DNA of 64,000 nt from Leptolyngbya sp. NIES-3755 (GTDB lineage: Bacteria > Cyanobacteriota > Cyanobacteriia > Leptolyngbyales > Leptolyngbyaceae): contig AP017309.1 in the NCBI GenBank assembly GCA_001548435.1, positions 62,001-126,000 on the forward strand. Reading direction: 5' to 3'. A model generated the notes under the pieces. It saw only the letters and a program-made list of their open reading frames with translations. It searched no databases and had not been told where the DNA came from. The translations under genes were made by a program, and so were the position numbers. Positions 17,828 through 26,400 of the stretch are shown in pieces. Position 1 is the first letter of the stretch. Each line of letters begins with the position of its first letter.

Positions 17828-20218
17828 ATGAAAATCTTGGTGGTAGAAGATGATGAAGCAGTGGCTAACGTATTTGCACTGATTCTTTCCAACCAACATT
17901 ACACAGTTGAAATCGCTAACGATGGAGAGGCAGCTTGGCAACTCATTGGCGGTTGTGACTATGACCTACTCGTGATTGATGTTACACTCCCCCGGTTAGA
18001 TGGAATCGCTCTCTGCCGTAGGGTCAGAGAGTACGGACATCAGATGCCAATTCTGTTGGTTACTGGGCGAAGCAGTAGCCACGATAAAGCGATCGGGCTA
18101 GATGCAGGTGCCGATGCTTATATGGAGAAACCGCTCGATCATGAGGTATTGACAGCTCGAATTCGAGCCTTGCTGCGTCGTAGAGATACAACTTTTCAGT
18201 CTGTATTGGAGTGGGGGAATTTGCGGCTTGACCCGACAACTCGTGAAGTCACTTACGCAGGGCAGTCTCTATTGCTGAGTCCCAAAGAGTTTTCGATCCT
18301 GGAGTTCTTTTTGCGGAATAGTCGTCGAGTCTTTACCTACAGCCTGATTTTAGATCAACTTTGGACGTATGAAGAGACTCCTGGCGAAGATGCTGTGAGA
18401 ACTCACATCAAGGGACTACGGCAGAAATTTAGGAAGGTTGGCGCTCCCACAGATTTGATTGAAACGGTTTATGGACTAGGTTATCGGCTTAAACCGTTAG
18501 AATTGATCGCTGATTCAATCAGTACAGATCAACTTATATCTCATGACGTAACACAACCGATTCAGCAACAGACCCTCAACGATTTATCAAAAGTTTGGGA
18601 TCGCTTCAAAACCAGGGTAGATGAACAAGTCAAAATTTTAGAGCGAGCAAGTGCCGCTTTAATGCAGCAGATGTTGAGTCCAGATCTTCAGCAACAGGCA
18701 TCTCAAGAAGCTCATACTCTATCCGGCTCACTGGCGACCTTTGGGTTGTCTGAAGGCTCTCGGCTCTCTAAAAAGATTGAACAACTGCTACGAGTCAACG
18801 AATCTTTGAAATCGGATCAAACGCTCTGCCTATGTGAACTAGTGATCGCCCTGCGCCAAGAAGTTACTCGCGCATCGATCGACTTAGCCCCCCAACAGAG
18901 CGACCAGGAAGAGACGCTATTTTCGGATGAGCGTCCTCTGTTACTGATCATTGATCCTGATCGCCAACTGGCGGAACAGTTGATGAATGAAGCTGCGAAC
19001 TGGGGATTTCAAAGCGCGATCGCGACAACTCTTCTCGAAGCTGAAACGAAAATTAAGCAGGATGCGCCTACCGTTGTGCTACTTGATCCCGACGTTACTC
19101 ATCCCACAGAAGAGAGTTTAAAGCTGCTGACAAAGCTCAGTCATCAAACGCCTGCTGTGCCAGTCCTTGTTTTAACGAGTCACGATCGATTAACTGACCG
19201 CCTAGAAGTTGCTCAACTCGGCGGACATAGTTTTTTACATAAACCCTTGCCCCCAGATCAAGTATTGGAAGCCGTCGCTCAGGCAGCACAACGAGCAGAA
19301 GCAGCAAAGCAACGAGTGATGGTTGTTGATGATGACCCCCAAATTCTCGCAACTCTAAAGGGGTTACTAGAACCTTGGGGATTAAGCGTGATCACGCTGA
19401 ATGATCCTCAACACTTTTGGGAAACGCTGGAATCCTGCTCACCGGATTTGCTGATTTTAGATATAAGAATGCCTGGTTTGAGCGGTGTTGAGCTTTGTCA
19501 GATTGTTCGCAACGACTCGTGCTGGAGTCATTTGCCCATCATTTTTTTGACGGCTCATACCGATACCACGATCGTCAATCAAGTGTTTTCAGTGGGTGCA
19601 GACGACTTTGTGAGCAAGCCGATCGTGGGTCCAGAGTTACTCAGTCGCATCATTAATCGCCTAGAACGAATCAAACTTCTTCAAAGTGCTGCTGAGACTG
19701 ACCCTTTGACTAAACTCTCTAATCGCCATAAGTCAATCCAAGACTTAAATGAATACCTTCAACTGGCAAATCAACAGAATCAACCACTCTGCCTAGCAAT
19801 TTTAGACTTAGACAATCTCAGGGAGATCAACGATCGTCATGGGTACGATACTGGCGACATGGTGATGCGTCAATGGGGACAGTTGCTCCGGCAGGCTTTT
19901 AAGCAGAATGCAGTCGCTGCTCGTTGGGAGGGCGATGAATTTGTGGTTGCCTTGTTTAGCACAACCAAAACCGATGGCGTTCAAAGACTCGCTCAATTAT
20001 TAGCAGTACTCCACCATAGACCATTTGTTGCTCCTGATCAGACTCAATTTCGGATCACATTTAGTGCTGGAATTGCTCAATATCCAGAGGATGGAATGGA
20101 TTTGCAGTCTCTCTATCAATCTGCTTCTGAAGCTTTGCGTCAGTCTAGGGGTGCTGGGTGTGCCTGTATTTTTTCTACAAGAGGCTCCAGCCCTATTCTT
20201 ATACCATTGAGGTCTTAA
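17828..20218 (+). CDS. Multi-domain response regulator: REC-OmpR DBD-HPt-REC-REC-GGDEF
   Basis: 796 aa from the ATG at 17828 (AGGAG 8 nt upstream; the frame is open 18 codons earlier). REC1 spans about 1-118 (Asp8/9, phospho-acceptor Asp51, Thr79, Lys101). An OmpR-type winged helix spans about 126-222 (SPKEFSILEFF, VYGLGYRLKP). An HPt-like helical domain follows with QEAHTLSGSLATFG (His296). REC2 is divergent (LLIIDPDRQ, VVLLDPDVT), REC3 is canonical (VMVVDDDPQI, LLILDIRMPG), and a C-terminal diguanylate cyclase domain comes last (DPLTKLSNRH; signature WEGDEF near residue 701). The first Gly of GGDEF is Glu here, so cyclase activity is uncertain. The protein joins DNA binding, phosphorelay and possibly c-di-GMP output. 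No cognate kinase is adjacent. It is divergent from the copA block. Confidence 0.92.
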   Translation: MKILVVEDDEAVANVFALILSNQHYTVEIANDGEAAWQLIGGCDYDLLVIDVTLPRLDGIALCRRVREYGHQMPILLVTGRSSSHDKAIGLDAGADAYMEKPLDHEVLTARIRALLRRRDTTFQSVLEWGNLRLDPTTREVTYAGQSLLLSPKEFSILEFFLRNSRRVFTYSLILDQLWTYEETPGEDAVRTHIKGLRQKFRKVGAPTDLIETVYGLGYRLKPLELIADSISTDQLISHDVTQPIQQQTLNDLSKVWDRFKTRVDEQVKILERASAALMQQMLSPDLQQQASQEAHTLSGSLATFGLSEGSRLSKKIEQLLRVNESLKSDQTLCLCELVIALRQEVTRASIDLAPQQSDQEETLFSDERPLLLIIDPDRQLAEQLMNEAANWGFQSAIATTLLEAETKIKQDAPTVVLLDPDVTHPTEESLKLLTKLSHQTPAVPVLVLTSHDRLTDRLEVAQLGGHSFLHKPLPPDQVLEAVAQAAQRAEAAKQRVMVVDDDPQILATLKGLLEPWGLSVITLNDPQHFWETLESCSPDLLILDIRMPGLSGVELCQIVRNDSCWSHLPIIFLTAHTDTTIVNQVFSVGADDFVSKPIVGPELLSRIINRLERIKLLQSAAETDPLTKLSNRHKSIQDLNEYLQLANQQNQPLCLAILDLDNLREINDRHGYDTGDMVMRQWGQLLRQAFKQNAVAARWEGDEFVVALFSTTKTDGVQRLAQLLAVLHHRPFVAPDQTQFRITFSAGIAQYPEDGMDLQSLYQSASEALRQSRGAGCACIFSTRGSSPILIPLRS

Positions 20219-20404
20219 AATTCTAAAACTGGAACTTTGTTATACATCCTCATAAGTTTCTCAGATTGTATTCTTACAATAGGAGCGTGTATGCAATGGC
20301 TGACACACTTTCGGTGGCATTCGTTCTGGCATTAATCATGGTCTGACGTATCAGAGAATTTTAGTGGCGATCGATCATTTTGAAATCAGCAATGGAGAAC
20401 AGTA

Positions 20405-20854
20405 ATGTTAGATATTGATGAAATGAGTTCAAAAGAGATCCAAGATCTTTTGCAGAAAGTAGGACATGGACATCTCGGCTGTGTAGCCGAAGGGCATCCG
20501 TATGTTGTACCGATGCACTATTATCTCGAAGGCTCAGACATCTATATCTTCACAACCGAAGGAATGAAGACTCAGTACATGGATGCAAACCCAGAAGTTT
20601 GCTTACAGGTCGAAGAAGTTCACGATTCGCTCCATTGGCGCAGTGTTGTGGTCATGGGTCACGTCGATCGCCTGACTGAGCAGCAAGACATCGATCGGGC
20701 AATGGAATTGATCAAAGCACGCAATCCAACGCTCTCGCCTGCCCTTAATCGAACCTGGATCGATGCTTGGGGACGCGCGGAAGTTATCGCCATCTATCGC
20801 ATTCATCCCAGCGAAATGAGCGGACGCACAACTAATGGAGTTAGCAGTCAGTGA
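20405..20854 (+). CDS. Pyridoxamine 5'-phosphate oxidase-like FMN-binding protein
   Basis: 149 aa with the split-barrel flavin-binding pattern: VGHGHLGCVAEGHPYVVPMHY, then IYIFTTEGMKTQYM and VCLQVEEV. This is the NimA-like / general stress protein type of the PPOX superfamily, which binds FMN, F420 or heme; the ligand cannot be told from sequence. The start at 20405 is preceded by GGAGA in AATGGAGAACAGTA. It lies 186 bp after the multi-domain regulator and before the CopB-type ATPase. The gap before it shows only two very short frames. Confidence 0.88.
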   Translation: MLDIDEMSSKEIQDLLQKVGHGHLGCVAEGHPYVVPMHYYLEGSDIYIFTTEGMKTQYMDANPEVCLQVEEVHDSLHWRSVVVMGHVDRLTEQQDIDRAMELIKARNPTLSPALNRTWIDAWGRAEVIAIYRIHPSEMSGRTTNGVSSQ

Positions 20855-20951
20855 AAATCAAAAAACTCGGACAAAGGTACTCTGAAAGGTTGATTTTGAT
20901 TCTGCGATCCTGCTGTATCGTGAGCCTGTAGTAGGGTTGTGATATCCAGAC

Positions 20952-20985
20952 TTGCCAAGTATCTTGCGTCGTAGAAGCTTGGTAA
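20952..20985. promoter_or_regulatory. Inverted repeat upstream of copB ATPase
   Basis: TTGCCAAG (20952-20959) and CTTGGTAA (20978-20985) form 8-bp arms with one mismatch, 18 nt apart and about 80 bp before the copB start. It may be an operator or part of the promoter. It does not match the MerR-type or CopR-type sites elsewhere in the window. Confidence 0.3.
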
Positions 20986-21064
20986 ATCTCTAAAATTTCG
21001 CCCTAGATTGTTCATCTACAAGTCTGATAGTCAGCGTATCCCAGTAAACCAGGAGAGTTCATTT

Positions 21065-23194
21065 ATGAAACACGATCACCGTCATCCTGAACCAAACCAA
21101 CCTGATCCGGGATACGTTGGGCATTATGAACATGAAAAGCAGCTTGAAAGAAATCTGCCTGACCCTGATCCACATGGCAATCAAGGAGGTCATGGTAAAC
21201 AGTCCAGTCATGACCAACACGGGGGGCACGACAAACACGCAGGACACAGCCCAGAGATTTTCAAACGACGCTTCTTCATTTGTCTGCTCCTAACGCTGCC
21301 TGTTCTTTATTTTTCGCCAATGTTTCAGCATTGGTTTAACTACCAAGCAACTCAGTTTCCGGGCGAGAATTGGGTGACACCCATTCTCGCAACGGTTATC
21401 TATTTCTACGGCGGCTGGGTCTTTCTACGGGGAGCCTGGCATGAACTCCGCAGCAAAATCGGCATGATGACGCTGATCGCTCTAGCAATCACCGTAGCGT
21501 ATGTTTACAGCCTGGCAGTTTCGTTTGGATTACGAGGATCCTCTTTCTACTGGGAACTAACAACCCTAGTTGATATCATGCTGCTTGGTCACTGGATTGA
21601 GATGGCTTCTGTTCAGGGAGCCAGTCGCGCTTTAGAGCATCTGGCAAATCTAGTGCCTTCTGTTGCTCACAAGCAAGTCAATGGACGTACAGAAGATGTG
21701 CCCGTTAGCACACTAACCGAGGGAGATCAAATTCTGATTCGTCCGGGTGAACAAGTCCCGATCGATGGTGAGGTCGTAGAAGGTACTTCCAACGTCAATG
21801 AAGCCTTTCTTACAGGAGAGTCGCGCCCGGTGGTTAAAAGAGCCAGCGATGAAGTGGTCGGTGGAGCGGTCAACGGAGAAGGCGCTTTGACCATTAAAGT
21901 CACTCGCACCGGAGATCAAACGACTCTTAGCCAGATTATGCGCTTGGTTGAAGAAGCGCAGGTATCTAAAAGTCGATTTCAAACCCTCGCCGATCAGCTT
22001 GCTTACTGGCTCACTCTAATTGCGATCGCAGTTGCTACGCTAACGTTCGTTCTTTGGCTATCGTTTGGAACAGGGGGATCAACGTTTGCGATTAACCGTG
22101 CAGTTACGGTGTTAGTCATTGCTTGCCCTCATGCGTTGGGTTTGGCAATTCCGTTAGTGATCGTCAATGCAACAGCAATGTCCGCTAAAAATGGTATTTT
22201 AGTGCGAAACCGAGAGGCGTTTGAACGAGCGCGAGGGATTCAAACGATCGCCTTTGATAAGACGGGAACGTTGACTGAGGGACAGTTTGGAGTGCAGCGA
22301 ATTTATTCGGATAGCATTGATGAGGTGCAAGTCTTAGTGATTGCTGCCTCCTTAGAGTCTTTGTCAGAACATCCGCTCGGACAATCGATCGTTCTAGAGG
22401 CAACCAATCGCAAGATCCAGCTTAAGCAAGCGAATGACTTCAAAGCAGTGCCCGGTCAAGGGGTTGAAGGTGTGGTCAACGATCGACGCTATCGAGTCGG
22501 AAGACCCGAATGGGTTGAAGCGTTAAAGTTGCGGTTTCCTCCAGCGTTGCAAAAAGGACTGCAAGAAAGCGAATCCCGTGGTGAAAGCGCGATCGTTCTC
22601 ATGGATGATCAGCAAGTTTTAGCCGTTTTTGGATTAGCGGATCAAGTGCGCGAATCTGCACGCGAAGCGGTTGCGAGACTGCAAGAAATGGGTGTGCAAG
22701 TTGTGATGATTACGGGCGATGCAGAAGCGGTTGCAAAAACCGTTGCTCAGGATTTGAATATCGATCGCTACTATGCGCGGGTGCTGCCGCAAGATAAAGC
22801 CTCGTTGATTCGTCGTCTCAAAGCTGAAAAACCGACTGCCTTTGTGGGCGATGGCATCAATGATGCGCCTGCGTTAACTGAGGCAGATTTAGGACTCGCG
22901 ATCGGGGCTGGCACTAATGTTGCGATCGAATCCGCAGATTTAGTCTTAGTTAACAGTAGTCCGCTCGATGCCACCTATGCCTTGAAGTTAGCAAAAGCGA
23001 CTTACAACAAAATGCTGCAAAATCTGTTTTGGGCAACGGGGTACAACATCATTGGCATTCCTTTAGCAGCAGGAATTGCGGCTCCGTTCGGCATTTTATT
23101 AACACCAGCAGTCGGCGCTATCTTCATGAGCGTATCGACGGTTGTTGTTGCGATTAATGCCATGTTGCTCCGTCGGCTTAGACTCAGAGAATGA
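21065..23194 (+). CDS. copB: Copper-translocating P1B-type ATPase, CPH type
   Basis: 709 aa from the ATG at 21065 (AGGAG 9 nt upstream; an open frame 19 codons earlier lacks this). The first 60 residues are a His-rich metal-binding tail (HDHRHPEPN, DQHGGHDKHAGHS), as in Enterococcus CopB. Visible motifs are TGES, the TM6 motif ACPHAL (about 352), DKTGTLTEG (about 398), SEHPLGQSI and GDGINDAP. TM7 has TGYNIIGIP and TM8 has FMSVSTVVVAIN. CPH marks the P1B-3 subgroup, usually Cu(II)/Cu(I)/Ag efflux. It therefore complements the CPC-type pump at 14958-17162. It converges on the RND operon 45 bp away. Confidence 0.94.
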   Translation: MKHDHRHPEPNQPDPGYVGHYEHEKQLERNLPDPDPHGNQGGHGKQSSHDQHGGHDKHAGHSPEIFKRRFFICLLLTLPVLYFSPMFQHWFNYQATQFPGENWVTPILATVIYFYGGWVFLRGAWHELRSKIGMMTLIALAITVAYVYSLAVSFGLRGSSFYWELTTLVDIMLLGHWIEMASVQGASRALEHLANLVPSVAHKQVNGRTEDVPVSTLTEGDQILIRPGEQVPIDGEVVEGTSNVNEAFLTGESRPVVKRASDEVVGGAVNGEGALTIKVTRTGDQTTLSQIMRLVEEAQVSKSRFQTLADQLAYWLTLIAIAVATLTFVLWLSFGTGGSTFAINRAVTVLVIACPHALGLAIPLVIVNATAMSAKNGILVRNREAFERARGIQTIAFDKTGTLTEGQFGVQRIYSDSIDEVQVLVIAASLESLSEHPLGQSIVLEATNRKIQLKQANDFKAVPGQGVEGVVNDRRYRVGRPEWVEALKLRFPPALQKGLQESESRGESAIVLMDDQQVLAVFGLADQVRESAREAVARLQEMGVQVVMITGDAEAVAKTVAQDLNIDRYYARVLPQDKASLIRRLKAEKPTAFVGDGINDAPALTEADLGLAIGAGTNVAIESADLVLVNSSPLDATYALKLAKATYNKMLQNLFWATGYNIIGIPLAAGIAAPFGILLTPAVGAIFMSVSTVVVAINAMLLRRLRLRE

Positions 23195-23239
23195 GGCGAT
23201 CGCCAGGAAAATAATTAGCGGCTGTGTCTTACGATCGCA

Positions 23240-26200
23240 TCAACGAGCAGATGGATTGAGCGATCGCTTTTTTCTCAACCGAGTCAGATCATCCACAAGC
23301 GAGTGCATCACAGGAATCACAATCAGCGTTAACAGTGTCGAAATGCTCAATCCACCTAAAATTACCGTCGCCATTGGAGAGTAAGCATCCATTCCGGTAT
23401 CTGGAAAAAATGCCAGTCGAATAATCACGACTAAGGTCACGATTACGGTCATCAGAATCGGTTTGAGCCGGATAGGTCCTGCTTCCCGAATCGCAAGATC
23501 TCTAGGAATCTGTTGTCTCCGCTTGGTCAGAATCAAATCAATCAGCAGAATAGCTCCAGCGACATCAATTCCAGAGAGGATGATAATCCCAAGGATTGAC
23601 ACTGTAGAGAAGGTCTGTCCAGCAATTAGTAATGCACCAAAAACACCTGCAAGTTCCAATGGAATCGATAGCATCATGTTTAATGGCTGAATAAATGAAC
23701 CGAACTGCACGACTAGAATCAGATAAATCAACACGAGCGACAATACGAGACCTCTAAGCAAGCGCCCAAATTCGATCATCATATCTGTCATATCACCCAT
23801 CGAATCGAGTCCATACCCTGGCGGAAATTCTAGTTCTGCTCCTGCTCGCATTGCGATCGCCATTGATAAATCCATCGACGCTGGACCGTGCTTGCGATAG
23901 AATCCATTGACATAAACAACACGGCGACCGTTCATATGCTCAATTAAGTTGGGTCCGGCACGGCGATCGAGTTTGACGATCGTATCAAGAGGAACTTGCT
24001 TGCCGTCAGCAGTCGTCAGGTAGGTTGCATTGAGATCTTGTGCATTGCCTCGGTCTTGCTGATTGTAGCGGACTAAGATTGAGTTCAGACGACGATTGGG
24101 GCGATTGTAGTACTGCTGAGTGAAACCACCTTGCAACGCATACCGCGCCTGTTCTGTCACCTCGGCAACACTCAATCCTAGTTCCATTGCTCGACCACGA
24201 TCGACCGTGAGTTGATATTCTGGTTGAGTCAGCGTAGAGCTAGTATGCGCCATTTTGAGTCCAGGCGTTGCTTCAGCAATTTTTAGCACCTGATCCGAGA
24301 GACGGTGCAACAGGTCTAAATCCTCTCCATACACCGCCAACTGCACAGGAGCCGCAGAGGTCGCCATCACATCGACACCCATCGGCTGCATCGCAATTCG
24401 ACGAAGGTTCGGAATCGTGCGACGGGCTTCAGTTTCTACCGCATCAATCACTTGCCAGATATCACGAGTTCGCTCTCCCCGATCTTTAAGCGTCACAATC
24501 AGAGAGGCGCTATTGACACCACCCATGCTGTAGCCGCTGAAATAGGTGCTGTTGTTCGTGAGTTCAAATCCGACTTCTGACGAGATTTTTTCGACTTCTG
24601 ATTGGTTCGCCAGAAGTTGCTCAAACTGCTCAGAGATTTGGTCGGTTTTGGCAAATGAAGTTCCAGGTTGTGTCTCGATCGTTGCCATAAATTGCCCGGA
24701 ATCCGCCAGTGGCATCATTTCTTGACCCACAAAGGGATATAGACTAGCGCCTAGATAAATAAACGCGATCGCGACTCCCAACACAATAAAACGGTTCTTC
24801 AGAGCAAGATCTAGTAGCCACGCATATCCTTGCTCTAACTGGCTAAATCCATTACGAACCGGAGACAAGGCACGTTTTAAGAGCGTGTTGTGATGATTAG
24901 GTTTTAAGAAATAAGCTGCCATTAATGGTGTCAGCGTTAATGAAATAATCAATGAAGCTAACAACGCATAAATAATCGGATAAACAATACCGACGAACAT
25001 TAATCCAGTCAGTCCCCCTGCAAACGTCATCGGTGCTAATGCAGCAATCATCACCAGCGTTGCGGCTGCGATCGCGAGAAAAACTTCTCGCGTTCCTTCG
25101 ATCGCAGCTTGCTTAGGAGGTTTGCCTTCAATTAGCTTTCGTTCTACTGATTCAATAACGACAATTGAATCATCAACCAATCGCCCGATCGCTAACAGCA
25201 CTCCAATCAAGGTTGAAGAATTCAATGACATTCCCATTGGCATAAAAGGCAGGATTGACATGGCTAACGATGTGGGAATCGAAACCAGAACAATCATCGT
25301 TGCTCGCACATCTTCGAGAAAAACCAGAATCACGAATCCTGCTAATGCAACACTAATGAGTAACTCAGCGATCGTATTCGTGCGAATCGTTTCAACTAAG
25401 TGAGAATTATCGTATGCCTCTTGAAATTCGATACCCGGATACTGTGTTTGAATTCGCTTGAGTTCGGCTCTGAGCGCTTCAATTACCTTCGGAGAACTCG
25501 CATCTGGCTTTTGAATAACATTAATTCCCAGAGCAGCTTTGCCGTTGTAGCGGTAACTACTGCGCCGTTCTTCGTTTGTATCTTGAACCGTTGCTACGTC
25601 TCGCACATAAACAATGCGATCGCGCTGGTTCAAAACCGGATAATCCAGTACAGTTTGAGAATTCAAAGCGCGTTGATCGCTACGAACCAAAATCTCTTGA
25701 TCGCCTTTGGTCAAAACTCCCGCCCCTTTCGACAAGTTGTTACGATCAATAGCATCCCGCACTTGCAGAATTGATAGTCCGTAGGCGGCTAACTTTTCGC
25801 GATCAACAATCACTTGTAACTGACGACGGTAGCCTCCAAAAATCGAAACTGCTTGCACATCTGGAACTTGTTTAAGTCGATCCACAACTGTATTGTCTGC
25901 AAAATCTCGCAAATCGATCGCATTCCAGCCATCTCCTTGCAATGCTAAAGTCAACACCGGACGGTTGAGCGGATCGATCGGTAACACCCAGTACGATCGC
26001 GTGTTAAACCCATCTAACGGAATGTCGCCTTCTGCCGATTTCATCACGCTTTGAACCGCTTGGAGCGATCGCTGCATCTCCTGTCCCCAAGCAAACTGAA
26101 TCGTGACGAGCGACATATCTTGCTGAGAGCTAGAGCGAACATAGCGCACGCCATCGAGAACGGTCATCCGTTGTTCGATCGGCTTACTGATATAGGTTTC

Positions 26201-26386
26201 TACTTCTTGAGGGGATGAACCCGTCGCCATTGTGACAATGGAGATCAGCGGACTTTGAATGTAAGGCATCATCCGCACAGGTAACTGCAACAATGCCAAC
26301 AATGCCAGCGCAATCACACCCAGATAAAGCGCCAATAAAACCACTGGATTTTGAATCGACCAGCGCGGAATTGCACCAATTTTCAT
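23240..26386 (-). CDS. RND efflux transporter permease (HAE-like, COG0841)
   Basis: A 1048-aa inner-membrane proton-driven pump. It has the RND plan: TM1 near the N-terminus (PVVLLALYLGVIALALLALL), a large periplasmic loop, the TM4 proton-relay segment GRLVDDSIVVIESVERKL with paired Asp, a second loop, then TM8-12 ending near IPVMHSLVDDLTRLRKKRS. The first loop starts QSPLISIVTMATGSSPQEVE, more like multidrug-type than CusA-type pumps. It follows its adaptor by 14 bp. Control by the MerR gene at the head of the operon suggests a metal or cationic-drug substrate. No outer-membrane factor gene is nearby. Confidence 0.93.
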   Translation of the reverse strand: MKIGAIPRWSIQNPVVLLALYLGVIALALLALLQLPVRMMPYIQSPLISIVTMATGSSPQEVETYISKPIEQRMTVLDGVRYVRSSSQQDMSLVTIQFAWGQEMQRSLQAVQSVMKSAEGDIPLDGFNTRSYWVLPIDPLNRPVLTLALQGDGWNAIDLRDFADNTVVDRLKQVPDVQAVSIFGGYRRQLQVIVDREKLAAYGLSILQVRDAIDRNNLSKGAGVLTKGDQEILVRSDQRALNSQTVLDYPVLNQRDRIVYVRDVATVQDTNEERRSSYRYNGKAALGINVIQKPDASSPKVIEALRAELKRIQTQYPGIEFQEAYDNSHLVETIRTNTIAELLISVALAGFVILVFLEDVRATMIVLVSIPTSLAMSILPFMPMGMSLNSSTLIGVLLAIGRLVDDSIVVIESVERKLIEGKPPKQAAIEGTREVFLAIAAATLVMIAALAPMTFAGGLTGLMFVGIVYPIIYALLASLIISLTLTPLMAAYFLKPNHHNTLLKRALSPVRNGFSQLEQGYAWLLDLALKNRFIVLGVAIAFIYLGASLYPFVGQEMMPLADSGQFMATIETQPGTSFAKTDQISEQFEQLLANQSEVEKISSEVGFELTNNSTYFSGYSMGGVNSASLIVTLKDRGERTRDIWQVIDAVETEARRTIPNLRRIAMQPMGVDVMATSAAPVQLAVYGEDLDLLHRLSDQVLKIAEATPGLKMAHTSSTLTQPEYQLTVDRGRAMELGLSVAEVTEQARYALQGGFTQQYYNRPNRRLNSILVRYNQQDRGNAQDLNATYLTTADGKQVPLDTIVKLDRRAGPNLIEHMNGRRVVYVNGFYRKHGPASMDLSMAIAMRAGAELEFPPGYGLDSMGDMTDMMIEFGRLLRGLVLSLVLIYLILVVQFGSFIQPLNMMLSIPLELAGVFGALLIAGQTFSTVSILGIIILSGIDVAGAILLIDLILTKRRQQIPRDLAIREAGPIRLKPILMTVIVTLVVIIRLAFFPDTGMDAYSPMATVILGGLSISTLLTLIVIPVMHSLVDDLTRLRKKRSLNPSAR

Positions 26387-26400
26387 AGTGAGTCCTGAGT

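Noticed and set aside
20291-20346. Two overlapping tiny frames after AGGAG, a 14-aa one (MQWLTHFRWHSFWH) and a 16-aa one (MADTLSVAFVLALIMV)
   Set aside because: Too short and mutually exclusive; the Shine-Dalgarno match alone is not enough, though a leader peptide is not excluded.
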